Shown here in pieces: positions 34,154 to 43,236 of a stretch of DNA of 64,000 nt. The DNA is from Candidatus Eisenbacteria bacterium (GTDB lineage: Bacteria > Eisenbacteria > RBG-16-71-46 > SZUA-252): NCBI GenBank assembly GCA_005893305.1, contig VBOZ01000010.1, forward strand, positions 3,312-67,311, given 5' to 3'. Both the position numbers and the translations under genes were made by a program. A model generated the notes under the pieces. That model was not told where the DNA came from. It saw nothing but the letters and a program-made list of their open reading frames with translations, and ran no database searches. Numbering within the stretch: position 1 is the first letter of the stretch; the number at the start of each line of letters is the position of its first letter.

Positions 34154-35992
34154 CTAGCGCCGGGCCTGCGAGGCGAGTGCCTTGACCGTCGGGGCGTAGC
34201 CCGGCCAGTGATCGAGCACGCGAGTCCAGACCGCTCTTGCCGAGTCCGGGTAGCCGGCGTGGTCGTAAGCCACACCCAGATCATGCAGGTAGTCGGGTCG
34301 CTCTCCGCCGGGTCTCCCCGCCGCTGCCCGTAGCTCCTGCAGCGCGTCAGCGCCGCGGCCCAGATACGCGTAGCTCAAACCCAGATCGTGCCGGGTCGAG
34401 GCACGATCCCATCCCCGACCGATTGCCTCCTCGTAGGAGCGAGCCGCCTTCGCGTGGTCGCCCACACGGAAATATTCGCTCCCCACCATGACCGAGTAGC
34501 GTGGATTCGTCGGCTCGGCCTCGTACGCACGCCCGGCATACGCGAGCGCGGAGCGGTAGTCACCGCGGTCTTCGTAGAACTCCGCGAGGACGCTGTTCGG
34601 GTAGGCGCGACCCTGAGCCGGAATCCTGGTCCCCGGTCCGATCAAGGTCCGGAAGCGGCGAAGCGAGGCCTCCTCGTTCGCGCTGACGAGGAGGAAGGGT
34701 AGAACGGCGCAGAGCGAGAGACTCGCCACGCCAACGCGAAAGAGGACCGGCGCGCCGTGGACCAGCCTGGCGCCGAGCCCGATCGCGAGCACGCACGCGG
34801 GGACGAAGAGGAGCGCGAGCAAATCCCAATCCACAGCGGGCGCCGGGAGGGCGAGCAGGAACGCCGCGGCGAGGCCCGGGAACATCGCCGCAGCGAGGTA
34901 CATCGCCTCACGCGACCGCAGCCACTGACGGACGCTCCGCGTCGTCAGTGCCGCGATGGCGAGGAGCATGGCGATTGGCATGATCAGAAGAGCCTCGTTC
35001 GCCAAGTCGGCGGCGTGCCCCAGGAGATGCGGCAGGGTGAATTTCCATCCCCCCGATGCCGCCCCGGACAGCGTCGACGCGTCGAGGGCGATCCGCAAGG
35101 ACTCCAGCCAGTCGCTCGGGCGACTCCCCGCGAGCAGAGCCAGGGCCGGCGTCAGCACCACCGGTACCAGGCACCAGAGGATTCGGTGCGACATCCGCCG
35201 CTCCTGTCGAGCGACGAGGTAGAGGTACGAAGGCCAGAGATAGAGGGTGAGGAAGTGTGAGGCGGTCGCCAGGGATAGTAGAACCGGAATGGCCGCGAAC
35301 GCGCCTTTCCCGGAAAGACTCCGAAAGCCCAGCCACAAATAGCCGAGGACCAGAACCATCACCGGTGGGTAGCTTTCCAGATAGCCGCAATAGAGCCCGG
35401 TGACGCCGAGCGTAAGAAGGAGAAAGAGGGCGTCCCTCCTCGTCTCCGGATCCAGATGCTTCGCCATCGCGAAGCAGATGAGGAACGAGAGCCCACCGCA
35501 GAGAATCGAGAGAAGCCCGAATTCCGCCGCCGTCGCCCCCGGCAGGAGCGATCGAACAATCGACCCAAACGCGACCCAGACCGCCGCCGCGAGCGGCTCG
35601 CTGTAGGCTTGGTGTTGGCCCGTCTTCAAGATCGTGAGCCACACCGTCCCGTCCCCGAGCAAGTGCGTGCGGGCACGAAGAACGTAGAGCGCCGCGCAGA
35701 ACAAGAGAAGCAGCGCGACGAGCTTGGGGAATCGCGACGCGTCGGGTGGGCCGGGGGCCGTGTCGCGTTCCTCGGCAGGCGCCGCGGAGGACTTCGCAAC
35801 GCACCCGCAGAAGGTGAGAGCCGCCGCGCCAAGAAAGAGAGCGACCAAGGCGGTCCTCACGCCGCCCTGCAGAAATCCGAAGGAGTGGAGGCCCCACGCG
35901 AGTGGGCCCGGGCTTTGGCTCGCGAGCAGCATCGCCGCGAAGTAGGCGATGCAGAATCCGAGGAAAACGAAACGCGCGGCTCGAATGCTCAC
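34154..35992 (-). CDS. polytopic membrane protein with C-terminal TPR repeats (GT-C-like)
   Basis: 612 residues from GTG 35992. The first ~430 residues contain about eleven membrane helices with an early acidic loop (THLLGDGTVWLTILKTG), as in GT-C glycosyltransferases. The C-terminal ~155 residues are TPRs (AYPNSVLAEFYEDRGDYRSA, GSEYFRVGDHAKAARSYEEA, HDLGLSYAYLGRGADALQEL, HDLGVAYDHAGYPDSARAVW). It shares layout but little sequence with the TMTC-like protein at 31.3-33.2 kb. A -10-like TAAGAT lies 10 nt before the GTG and just after the nrdJ terminator. Probable sugar transfer to exported proteins or lipids; substrate unknown. Confidence 0.75.
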   Translation of the reverse strand: MSIRAARFVFLGFCIAYFAAMLLASQSPGPLAWGLHSFGFLQGGVRTALVALFLGAAALTFCGCVAKSSAAPAEERDTAPGPPDASRFPKLVALLLLFCAALYVLRARTHLLGDGTVWLTILKTGQHQAYSEPLAAAVWVAFGSIVRSLLPGATAAEFGLLSILCGGLSFLICFAMAKHLDPETRRDALFLLLTLGVTGLYCGYLESYPPVMVLVLGYLWLGFRSLSGKGAFAAIPVLLSLATASHFLTLYLWPSYLYLVARQERRMSHRILWCLVPVVLTPALALLAGSRPSDWLESLRIALDASTLSGAASGGWKFTLPHLLGHAADLANEALLIMPIAMLLAIAALTTRSVRQWLRSREAMYLAAAMFPGLAAAFLLALPAPAVDWDLLALLFVPACVLAIGLGARLVHGAPVLFRVGVASLSLCAVLPFLLVSANEEASLRRFRTLIGPGTRIPAQGRAYPNSVLAEFYEDRGDYRSALAYAGRAYEAEPTNPRYSVMVGSEYFRVGDHAKAARSYEEAIGRGWDRASTRHDLGLSYAYLGRGADALQELRAAAGRPGGERPDYLHDLGVAYDHAGYPDSARAVWTRVLDHWPGYAPTVKALASQARR

Positions 35993-36020
35993 AAGACTTG
36001 GGATCTTACGACGAGGGGAA

Positions 36021-36051
36021 TAAAAATGCGCCCCCGGCTGGGGGGCGCATT
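36021..36051 (-). terminator. Rho-independent terminator after nrdJ
   Basis: Reverse strand: AATGCGCCCCC pairs with GGGGGCGCATT (36025-36035 with 36041-36051), then the T tract TTTTTATT. It separates nrdJ from the downstream membrane protein gene. Confidence 0.85.
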
Positions 36052-36104
36052 CACGTGGTCTTTGGATGAAGTCTACGCGGCCGTCGCTGCGGCCGTGAAT
36101 CGGC

Positions 36105-38849
36105 CTACGCGCACCCGCTCGTGGCGCCGCAGTTCAGGCACGAGTAGCACGCCCCGCGACGGACCATGATGGAGCCGCACTCGGCGCAGGGAGGCGCGTC
36201 GGACTGCGTCACGAACGAGCGATCGTCCGCACCCTCGCCGTGGCCGTTCGCGCCGCCGTTGATCAGCTTGAGCTGCACTTCCGCCACCGCCTGAACGCCG
36301 CCCGCCTCCAGCGGATCGTCCTTCGCCGCCTCGTGCTGCGTCGACGCCGGCGTCTCGCCCAGGAACTTGATCCCGAGCCAGCGGAAGATGTAATCGACGA
36401 TCGATTTCGCGATCGGGATGTCCGGGTTCTTGGTGAAGCCGTGCGGCTCGAACCGGATGTGGCTGAACTTGGTCACGAGGAGCCGGAGCGGGACCCCGTG
36501 CTGGAGCCCGAGCGAGACGGCCGTCGCGAAGGAGTCCATGACGCCGCTCAGCGTGCTCCCGGCCTTCGCCATGACGATGAAAATCTCGCCGGGCGTGCCG
36601 TCCTCGTACATGCCGACGGTCAGGTAGCCGTCGTGTCCGGCCACGGAGAACTTGTGCGTGATCGACTGCCGCTCGTCGGGGAGACGCCGCCGCTTCGCGA
36701 CCGGCGCGCTCGCCGGAGCGACCTTCGCGCCGCGGTCTTCCTTGCTCGTCGAGAGGGGCTGGCTCCGCTTCGAGCCGTCGCGGTAGATCGCGATCGCCTT
36801 GATCCCGCCCTTCCACGCTTCCATGTAGGCCTCGGCGATGTCCTGCGCCGTCGCGTCCTCGGGCATGTTCACGGTCTTCGAGATCGCGCCGGAGACGAAC
36901 GGCTGCACCGCCTCCATCATCCGGATGTGGCCCATGTAGTGGATCGTGCGGCTGCCGTTCCTCGGCTTGAACGCGCAATCAAATACGGGAAGGTGCTCAT
37001 CCTTGAGCGCGGGTGCTCCTTCGATCGTCTCGTGCTCGTCAACATACCGCACGATCCGAGCCACCTCATCCTCCCCGTATCCGAGGCACCGAAGCGCCTC
37101 AGGCACCGTATTGTTGACGATCTTGAGCATGCCCCCGCCCGCCAGCTTCTTGTACTTGACGAGGGCGATGTCAGGCTCGATTCCGGTCGTGTCGCAATCC
37201 ATCATGAACGCGATGGTTCCGGTCGGGGCGATGACGGTGACTTGGGCGTTCCGGTAGCCGTGCTCGACGCCCAGGTTGTAGCTCTCTTCCCACGTGGACC
37301 GCGTGGCCTCCATGACGTCCTTCGGTACGAAGCGTGAGTCGATCTTCTCGATGGCCGAGCGGTGCTTGCGAATGACGCGGAGCATCGGCTCGCGGTTTTT
37401 CTCGTAGCCGAGGAACGGTCCGGTCACCGCGGCGATCCGCGCGCTGGTCGCGTAGGCGTGCCCGTGCATGAGCGCCGTAAGCGCGGCCGCCACCGCGCGG
37501 CCCGGATCGCTGTCGTAGGGGGTCCCCCACGACATGAGGAGCGCGCCCAGGTTCGCGTAGCCGAGACCGAGCGGCCGGTAGTCGTGGCTGTTCTGCTCGA
37601 TCTTGGGCGTCGGGTAGGACGCATTGCTGACGATGATCTCCTGCGCGGTGATCATCGTCGCGACGGCGTGCTTGTACTTCTCGACCTCGAACGTGCCGTC
37701 CTCGGTGAGGAATCGCATGAGATTCAGCGAGGAGAGGTTGCACGCGGTGTCATCGATGAACGAGAACTCACTGCACGGGTTCGTCGCGTTGATGCGCGCC
37801 GTATTCGGGACGCAATTCCAATCGTTGTTCGTCGTGTCGAACTGGAGGCCGGGGTCGCCGCACTGATGCGCCGCCTCGCAGATCATCTTCATGAGCTCGC
37901 GCGCGCGGTGGGTCTCGACCGGCGCGCCCGTCGTGACCGCCTTGGTCGTCCACTTGCCGTCCTTCTCGACCGCCTGCATGAACTCGTCGGGGACGCGCAC
38001 CGAGTTGTTGGAGTTCTGGAAAAAGATCGACGAGTAGGCCGGACCGTTGAGCGAGGGGTCGTAGCCGACGTCGATCAGCGCCCACGCCTTCTTCTCCTCC
38101 TCGGCCTTGCACTTGATGAACTCGACGATGTCGGGATGATCGACGTTTAGGATCACCATCTTCGCCGCGCGGCGCGTGCGGCCGCCCGACTTGATGACGC
38201 CGGCGAAGGCGTCGAATCCCTTCATGAAGGAGACCGGTCCGGACGCGGTGCCGCCGCCCTGGATCGCCTCCTTGGAAGAGCGAAGCGAGGAGAAGTTGGT
38301 CCCGGTGCCCGAGCCCCACTTGAAGAGGAGCCCCTCGGTCTTCGCGAGGGTCAAAATGCCGTCCATCGTATCGGTGACCGAGTTGATGAAGCAGGCCGAG
38401 CACTGCGGCTTGACCTCGACGCCGCAATTGAACCAGACGGGGCTGTTGAAGGCGGCCTTCTGGTGGAGAAGGATGTAGGTCAGCTCGTCTTCAAACGCCT
38501 TCGAGTCGGCCTCGGTGGCGAAGTAGCCCTGGGCGCGGCCCCAGCCTGCGATCGTCGTCGCGACGCGGCCGATCAGCTGCTTGATCGAGCGCTCGCGCTG
38601 CGGGGTGCCCATCTGCCCCCGGAAGTACTTGGAGGCCACCACGTTGGTCGCCATCTGCGACCAGAACTTGGGGAACTCCACGTCGCGCTGCTCGAAGACG
38701 ATCTGACCATGCTCGTTCGAGATGACGGCCGTGCGGAGCTCCCATTCGACCTCGTCGTAGGGATTCTCGCCGGGCCGCGTATAGACGCGGGGGAAGCGGA
38801 GACCCGCTCTGGTCTCGACCCCGAATTCCCGTTTCCCCTGTGTCTCCAT
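36105..38849 (-). CDS. nrdJ: adenosylcobalamin-dependent (class II) ribonucleotide reductase
   Basis: About 914 residues. It reduces ribonucleotides to deoxyribonucleotides with a B12-derived thiyl radical, so it works with or without oxygen. Visible motifs: first redox Cys in KPQCSACFINSVTD, radical-site segment NPCSEFSFIDDTACNLSSLN (Cys and Glu), GLGYANLGALLMSWG, and PTGTIAFMMDCDTTGIEPD. Near the C-terminus comes the zinc-ribbon CAECG ... CLNCG typical of the long B12-dependent family. ATG 38849 (METQGKREFGV) is chosen from several in-frame ATGs (38876, 38954); AGAGGG lies 10 nt upstream, but the choice is uncertain. Expression appears NrdR-controlled. No other ribonucleotide reductase is in the window. 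Confidence 0.94.
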   Translation of the reverse strand: METQGKREFGVETRAGLRFPRVYTRPGENPYDEVEWELRTAVISNEHGQIVFEQRDVEFPKFWSQMATNVVASKYFRGQMGTPQRERSIKQLIGRVATTIAGWGRAQGYFATEADSKAFEDELTYILLHQKAAFNSPVWFNCGVEVKPQCSACFINSVTDTMDGILTLAKTEGLLFKWGSGTGTNFSSLRSSKEAIQGGGTASGPVSFMKGFDAFAGVIKSGGRTRRAAKMVILNVDHPDIVEFIKCKAEEEKKAWALIDVGYDPSLNGPAYSSIFFQNSNNSVRVPDEFMQAVEKDGKWTTKAVTTGAPVETHRARELMKMICEAAHQCGDPGLQFDTTNNDWNCVPNTARINATNPCSEFSFIDDTACNLSSLNLMRFLTEDGTFEVEKYKHAVATMITAQEIIVSNASYPTPKIEQNSHDYRPLGLGYANLGALLMSWGTPYDSDPGRAVAAALTALMHGHAYATSARIAAVTGPFLGYEKNREPMLRVIRKHRSAIEKIDSRFVPKDVMEATRSTWEESYNLGVEHGYRNAQVTVIAPTGTIAFMMDCDTTGIEPDIALVKYKKLAGGGMLKIVNNTVPEALRCLGYGEDEVARIVRYVDEHETIEGAPALKDEHLPVFDCAFKPRNGSRTIHYMGHIRMMEAVQPFVSGAISKTVNMPEDATAQDIAEAYMEAWKGGIKAIAIYRDGSKRSQPLSTSKEDRGAKVAPASAPVAKRRRLPDERQSITHKFSVAGHDGYLTVGMYEDGTPGEIFIVMAKAGSTLSGVMDSFATAVSLGLQHGVPLRLLVTKFSHIRFEPHGFTKNPDIPIAKSIVDYIFRWLGIKFLGETPASTQHEAAKDDPLEAGGVQAVAEVQLKLINGGANGHGEGADDRSFVTQSDAPPCAECGSIMVRRGACYSCLNCGATSGCA

Positions 38850-39068
38850 AGCCACGATTCCCTCTAAAACAGCCATTCCCTCGTTGAATGTCGTCCCCTC
38901 GCTGCCCAAGTCCCTCATCATCGCCGAACCCCCATCCAAAGGTGCGTTCCCCACCCAAGGCGCCGCTTCCTGCGGCCGCCATCACCCGGCCGAGATGCGA
39001 CCGGGGATCCTTCCGGAAACAGGGGTCGAAATGTACCGGAGGGGGTCCGAGCACCGTCAAGAGGGAAA
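38850..39068 (-). other. long 5' leader of nrdJ
   Basis: About 220 nt between the predicted transcription start (~39087) and ATG 38849. I looked for a cobalamin riboswitch B12-box and did not find one. The stretch contains alternative in-frame ATGs for nrdJ (38876, 38954) but no other clear gene. Confidence 0.4.
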
Positions 39069-39115
39069 ACACAACATCTTGGGGCGACGCCCAATTATAC
39101 CGCAATCCCTTGAGG
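39069..39115 (-). promoter_or_regulatory. nrdJ promoter with two NrdR-type boxes
   Basis: Forward-strand sequences ACACAACATCTTGGGG (39069-39084) and CCGCAATCCCTTGAGG (39100-39115) both contain CAA-N4-TTG with flanking C/G and resemble the NrdR box (ACACWATATATWGTGT). Their centres are exactly 31 bp apart, the usual three-turn spacing of tandem NrdR boxes. Between them on the reverse strand is a perfect -10 TATAAT (39094-39099). The boxes thus cover the -35/-10 spacer and the start region, consistent with repression by ATP/dATP-loaded NrdR. The stretch 39116-39390 upstream holds an A8 tract (39246-39253) and nothing else I can name. Confidence 0.62.
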
Positions 39116-39390
39116 TGGAAAAGAGCTTACCGATGCCATTTTGCGGCCCTGGCCGTTCCGTTTTGGCGCATTCCTATCGTCCGCGGAGGCCCCTGCCGAT
39201 GATTCCGGAGCGCCCGTAAGCCTCCCGGCGGGGTGCCCGGGACGTTAAAAAAAAGTTACGAAACCGGGTCGATCAGACGCCGGTCGGGGCTCGAAATTTC
39301 TCCACGCGGACCCGATTCTGATACGGTCCCGACTTTCGAGCCTCCCGGCACCCTGTGCCCGGCGGCGCCAGCGTCAGAATCGGAGGCGTC

Positions 39391-39819
39391 ATGCCCGATA
39401 TCCGCCATTCCATCGAGATCGCGGCGACACCCGAGTCGCTGTTCCGCCTCGTCTCGGTCGCCTCCGGGCTCTCCCAGTGGTGGGCCGAGGACACCCGCGA
39501 AGGGGAAAGGGGCGCGGTCGAGCTGGGCTTTTTCAACCGCGCCACCACTTACCGTCTCCACCCGGAGGGGATGGTGCCGGGCCGGAGCGCCGTCTGGCGC
39601 TGCGATTCGGGGAAGGAGTGGGCGGGGACCCGGATCGTCTTCGCCCTCGAGCAGGCGAATTCCGGAACGCTCCTTCGCTTCGAGCACGCCGCCTGGCGCC
39701 AGATCACCGACTACTTCGTGAGCTGCAACACCACCTGGGGTGGGCTCCTCTTCCGGCTCAAGGCCGCGGCCGAAGGGAAGAACCCCGGCCCCCTCTTCAG
39801 CGCGAGCGGGCTCGCATAG
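39391..39819 (+). CDS. SRPBCC (AHSA1/START-like) domain protein
   Basis: 142 residues from ATG 39391 with CGGAGG 4 nt upstream. A single helix-grip domain: RHSIEIAATPESLFRLVSVA, the family hallmark SGLSQWWAEDTR, FALEQANSGTLLRFEHAAWR and the C-terminal helix TTWGGLLFRLKAAAEGK. These domains bind hydrophobic ligands or, in Aha1-type proteins, chaperones. No enzyme partner adjacent. Ligand unknown; cytoplasmic. Confidence 0.85.
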   Translation: MPDIRHSIEIAATPESLFRLVSVASGLSQWWAEDTREGERGAVELGFFNRATTYRLHPEGMVPGRSAVWRCDSGKEWAGTRIVFALEQANSGTLLRFEHAAWRQITDYFVSCNTTWGGLLFRLKAAAEGKNPGPLFSASGLA

Positions 39820-39859
39820 TAAGGGTGATGCCTCGCGCCCTTGCGGTCACGCCCCGCGC

Positions 39860-40669
39860 CTAGTACCCCGGGAACTCCTCGAAGCGGATCTGGTCTTCCT
39901 CGATCCCTACCGTCTTGAGCGCTCCCACCGCCCCCTGGACGAACCGCTCCGGACCCGCGACGTAATAGATCGCCGAGTTTCGGTCGGTGGGGAGCAGGTC
40001 GTCGAGGAGGTCTGGGGCGACTCTCCGGCGCTCGCCCTTCCAGCCCCGGGCCGATCGCGCGACCTGGGTCATGGTCGGGACGTAGATGAAGCGGGGACGC
40101 CCCGACGCGGTTGCCGTCGAGGCGCCCGCAGCACCTGAGTTGCCGCCGCGCTTCTTCTTCCCGGTCGAAGTCTCCTTTGCGCTCTCCACGCCCCACCGGA
40201 TCAGCTCCTCGAGGAACGGCGCTTCCTCCGGCGTGCGGTTCGAGTGGATGAGCGTGAGGGTGTGATCGAGAGAGCGCTCGCGCGTGTCCTCGACCATCGA
40301 CCGAAACGGCGTCACCCCGATGCCGCCTGCGAGCAGGTAGACGTCGGAGGGCTTGCTGGGCAACGTGAACGATCCGTACGGCCCGTCGATCTCGAGCGCC
40401 GTGCCGAGCGGGGCCTCGACGAGGCTTCGCTTGAAGGCGCTCCCGCGGTCCCGCGTCGCGACCAGGAGTCGCTCCTTTCCAGGCGCGTCCGCGATGGAGA
40501 ACGTGCGGCGGTTTCCCGCCTCGTCGGTGTAGCGCGGCTCCGGCTGAATGACGTCGACGGTCTGTCCTGACTTGTACGCGAAGGGCTTTCCCCCCACGTC
40601 GAACCGAAACGCGTAGGTAGCGTCCGCGATCTTCTCGCGCTCCGCCAGCCTCGCGGCGAGTTTTGCCAT
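39860..40669 (-). CDS. FAD/NAD(P)-dependent ferredoxin-reductase-type oxidoreductase
   Basis: 269 residues from ATG 40669 (AGGAG upstream). FNR-like module: an FAD-binding barrel with RRTFSIADAP (the RxYS-type flavin motif, ~55-64) and GPYGSFTL, then an NAD(P)-binding domain with LLAGGIGVTPFRSM and the C-terminal IYYVAGPERFVQGAV and FEEFPGY. A Lys/Gly/Ser/Ala-rich insert of about 25 residues (~40095-40190) interrupts the NAD domain and is not typical. No fused ferredoxin domain. It could reduce a separate ferredoxin such as the Rieske protein at 28 kb (speculative). Confidence 0.85.
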   Translation of the reverse strand: MAKLAARLAEREKIADATYAFRFDVGGKPFAYKSGQTVDVIQPEPRYTDEAGNRRTFSIADAPGKERLLVATRDRGSAFKRSLVEAPLGTALEIDGPYGSFTLPSKPSDVYLLAGGIGVTPFRSMVEDTRERSLDHTLTLIHSNRTPEEAPFLEELIRWGVESAKETSTGKKKRGGNSGAAGASTATASGRPRFIYVPTMTQVARSARGWKGERRRVAPDLLDDLLPTDRNSAIYYVAGPERFVQGAVGALKTVGIEEDQIRFEEFPGY

Positions 40670-40885
40670 CGATTGCTCCTTTTCAGGGGATGTACTTCGA
40701 CTTGGGCGAACCGCCGGCTCCTTGTGCCGCGAGCCACGACCGGCGTCCTTGCCGATCCCGGCGATCCACCCATCAACGTTTTGATGGTGTCCCGGCGCCA
40801 GCGCTTCAAGATCAGGATAAACGGTTGTGGGGGAATTAGATGTAGGACGAACCCTGACGGGGAGCGGGGCGGGGTCGCTGGGGGG

Positions 40886-40926
40886 CGCCAAGGATTCTCG
40901 CCAGGGCCGAGGCGCCATCCTTGGCG
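40886..40926. other. perfect inverted repeat in the reductase/acs intergenic region
   Basis: CGCCAAGGAT (40886-40895) and ATCCTTGGCG (40917-40926), a 10-bp perfect stem with a 21-nt loop, followed by two copies of GATCCTCGG. Lies within the 467-bp gap between divergently transcribed genes, where no open frame looks like a gene. Could be a regulator site or RNA structure in the leader of either gene. Confidence 0.35.
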
Positions 40927-41048
40927 GGGGCAGGATCCTCGGAGAGAAGAGATCCTCGGCCCTCGAGGCGAGAGCCTGAGAATAGTGGGGGACGTGGCGG
41001 TCGCGCGCCAAGGAAATTTTCGTGGAAGGCCATCACTGGTCCCGGGTC

Positions 41049-41071
41049 GCGGCAGGCGGCTATACTGCCGC
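41049..41071 (+). promoter_or_regulatory. putative acs promoter -10 inside a palindrome
   Basis: TATACT (41061-41066) is the best -10 upstream of acs; it lies within the inverted repeat GCGGCAG-N9-CTGCCGC (41049-41055 with 41065-41071), an operator-like arrangement. About 65 nt of leader follow. The -35 is weak. Confidence 0.4.
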
Positions 41072-41136
41072 GGTCGCATCTGCGGAGCGCCGTCCGGGCC
41101 GCGTTTGGTCCTCTGCCTCGAGAACCGGGGGTATTG

Positions 41137-43137
41137 ATGTCCGACGAGAAACAACCCGCGCCTAAGTCCGACAAAGGCTCCGGCGCGATCGCGGCCTTGC
41201 TCGACGAGGATCGCGCCTACCCGCCGAAGGCCGAGTTCACGAAGCAAGCCAACGTCCAGGACGACTCGATCTACGCCCAGGCGGAGAAGAACCCCGAGAA
41301 GTTCTGGGCCGGCATCGCCTCCGAGCTGGATTGGTTTACCAAGTGGGAGAAAGTCTTGGAGTGGCGTCCCCCCGACGCGAAGTGGTTCGTCGGCGGGAAG
41401 ATCAACGTCTCCTACAACTGCATCGACCGCCATCTGCGCGGCGCGAGGAAGAACAAGGCCGCGATCGTGTGGGTGGGCGAGCCCGGCGACCGGCGAACGC
41501 TCACCTACTGGGATCTCTATCGCGAGGTTTGCCGCTTCGCGAATGGGCTGAAGAAGCTCGGCGTCGCGAAGGGCGACCGCGTCGCCATCTACATGCCGAT
41601 GGTTCCCGAGCTGCCGATCGCGATGCTCGCGTGCGCGCGGATCGGTGCGGTGCACTCGGTGGTCTTCGGCGGCTTCTCCGCCGAGGCGCTCCGAGACCGG
41701 ATCAACGACGCGCAGGCCAAGGTCCTGATCACCGCCGACGGCGGCTATCGGCGCGGCCAGATCGTGCCATTGAAGCGCGACGCCGATGAGGCCGTGAAGG
41801 GCGCGCCCACGATCGAGCACGTCGTCGTCTTCAAGCGCGGGGAATTCCAGGTCCACATGAAGGAGGGTCGCGACCACTGGTGGCACCGGCTGGTCGACGG
41901 GATCGCCGACACCTGCTGGCCCGAGCCGATCGACTCGGAGGATCTCCTCTACACCCTCTACACGAGCGGCACGACTGGGAAACCGAAGGGAATCGTTCAT
42001 ACGACCGGCGGCTACCTGACCGGCGTCTACGCGACGACGAAGTGGGTGTTCGATCTGAAGGAGGAGGACGTCTTCTGGTGCACCGCCGATTGCGGCTGGG
42101 TCACCGGGCACTCCTACATCGTCTACGGGCCCTTGTCGAACGGCGCCACCGTGGTGATCTACGAGGGCTCGCCCGACTGGCCCGAGAAGGACCGCTTCTG
42201 GCAGATCATCGAGGAGCTGGGCGTCACGGTCTTCTACACCGCACCCACCGCGATCCGGGCGTTCATGAAGTGGGGCACCGAGTGGCCGGGGAAGCATCGG
42301 CTGACGTCTTTGAGGCTGCTCGGCTCTGTCGGGGAGCCGATCAACCCCGAAGCGTGGATCTGGTACCAGCAGAACATCGGTGGCGGGATCTGCCCGGTGG
42401 TCGATACCTGGTGGCAGACGGAGACCGGCATGATCCTGATCTCGCCGCTGCCCGGCGTGACGACGACGCGGCCCGGGAGCGCGACGCGGCCCTTGCCTGG
42501 TGTTGTGGCCGACGTCGTGGACGAGAAAGGCGAGTCGGTCGGAGTCGGCGGCGGGTACCTGGTCTTGAGGAAGCCCTGGCCCGCGATGCTGCGCGGCATC
42601 TACGGCGATCCCGCCCGCTATCGAGAGCAGTATTGGTCGCGGTTCCCCGGCGTCTACTTCACCGGGGACGGCGCGAAGCGGGACAAGGACGGGAATTTCT
42701 GGCTATTGGGCCGCGTCGACGACGTGATGAACGTCGCGGGGCACCGGATCTCGACGATGGAGGTCGAGAGCGCTTTGGTCGATCACCCCGCGGTGGCCGA
42801 AGCCGCGGTGGTTGGTCGTTCGCACGACTTGAAGGGCACGGCGATCGTCGCGTTCGTGACGATCAAGGACGCGCACCCCGCTTCGAAGGATGCCGGTTCG
42901 TTCGGGCCCGGCCTCATGGACGACCTCAAGGAGCACGTGGTCAAGAAGATCGGCAAGATCGCGCGTCCGGATGAGGTCTTGTTTACGGTCGATTTGCCGA
43001 AGACGCGGAGCGGGAAAATCATGCGGCGGCTGTTGCGTGACATTGCGGAAGGGAAGGCGGTGGGGGATACGACGACCTTGGCCGACCCCAACGTGATTGC
43101 GCGCCTGAAGTCGAAGTACGAGGAGCAGGAGGGGTGA
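41137..43137 (+). CDS. acs: acetyl-CoA synthetase (AMP-forming)
   Basis: 666 residues. Activates acetate: acetate + ATP + CoA to acetyl-CoA + AMP + PPi. The N-terminal ACAS domain has [20 protein letters not shown]. Adenylate-forming core motifs are A3 [15 protein letters not shown]5-like [13 protein letters not shown] and hinge-region [19 protein letters not shown]. The C-terminal acetylatable lysine lies in [20 protein letters not shown] 41137 is the start because it begins family sequence; the frame upstream to 40921 is GC-rich read-through. With aceBA at the window end it equips the cell for acetate growth. Confidence 0.96.
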   Translation: MSDEKQPAPKSDKGSGAIAALLDEDRAYPPKAEFTKQANVQDDSIYAQAEKNPEKFWAGIASELDWFTKWEKVLEWRPPDAKWFVGGKINVSYNCIDRHLRGARKNKAAIVWVGEPGDRRTLTYWDLYREVCRFANGLKKLGVAKGDRVAIYMPMVPELPIAMLACARIGAVHSVVFGGFSAEALRDRINDAQAKVLITADGGYRRGQIVPLKRDADEAVKGAPTIEHVVVFKRGEFQVHMKEGRDHWWHRLVDGIADTCWPEPIDSEDLLYTLYTSGTTGKPKGIVHTTGGYLTGVYATTKWVFDLKEEDVFWCTADCGWVTGHSYIVYGPLSNGATVVIYEGSPDWPEKDRFWQIIEELGVTVFYTAPTAIRAFMKWGTEWPGKHRLTSLRLLGSVGEPINPEAWIWYQQNIGGGICPVVDTWWQTETGMILISPLPGVTTTRPGSATRPLPGVVADVVDEKGESVGVGGGYLVLRKPWPAMLRGIYGDPARYREQYWSRFPGVYFTGDGAKRDKDGNFWLLGRVDDVMNVAGHRISTMEVESALVDHPAVAEAAVVGRSHDLKGTAIVAFVTIKDAHPASKDAGSFGPGLMDDLKEHVVKKIGKIARPDEVLFTVDLPKTRSGKIMRRLLRDIAEGKAVGDTTTLADPNVIARLKSKYEEQEG

Positions 43138-43185
43138 AGATCGGCAGGCTCGGCGTAGTTGGTGTCGCGGTCGCTCTGCTCGTCG

Positions 43186-43222
43186 AGCGGCGGACCCGGG
43201 AAACGGATCCGCCGCTATTTTT
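43186..43222 (+). terminator. Rho-independent terminator of acs
   Basis: AGCGGCGGA / TCCGCCGCT (43186-43194 with 43208-43216), followed by ATTTTT. Separates acs from the convergent pilin gene. Confidence 0.85.
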
Positions 43223-43236
43223 GCTTCTAAGTCTAC

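Noticed and set aside
38850-39068. Possible cobalamin riboswitch in front of the B12-dependent reductase
   Set aside because: No B12-box or matching stem arrangement was recognised by eye; the tandem NrdR-like boxes explain regulation. A covariance-model search would settle it.
39246-39253. A8 tract as part of a terminator
   Set aside because: On the strand where it reads as T8 it precedes, rather than follows, the adjacent GC-rich stem, so it does not form a terminator.
40312-42297. 661-aa reverse frame opposite acs
   Set aside because: Antisense to acetyl-CoA synthetase; the sequence is Arg/Asp/Leu-rich without motifs.
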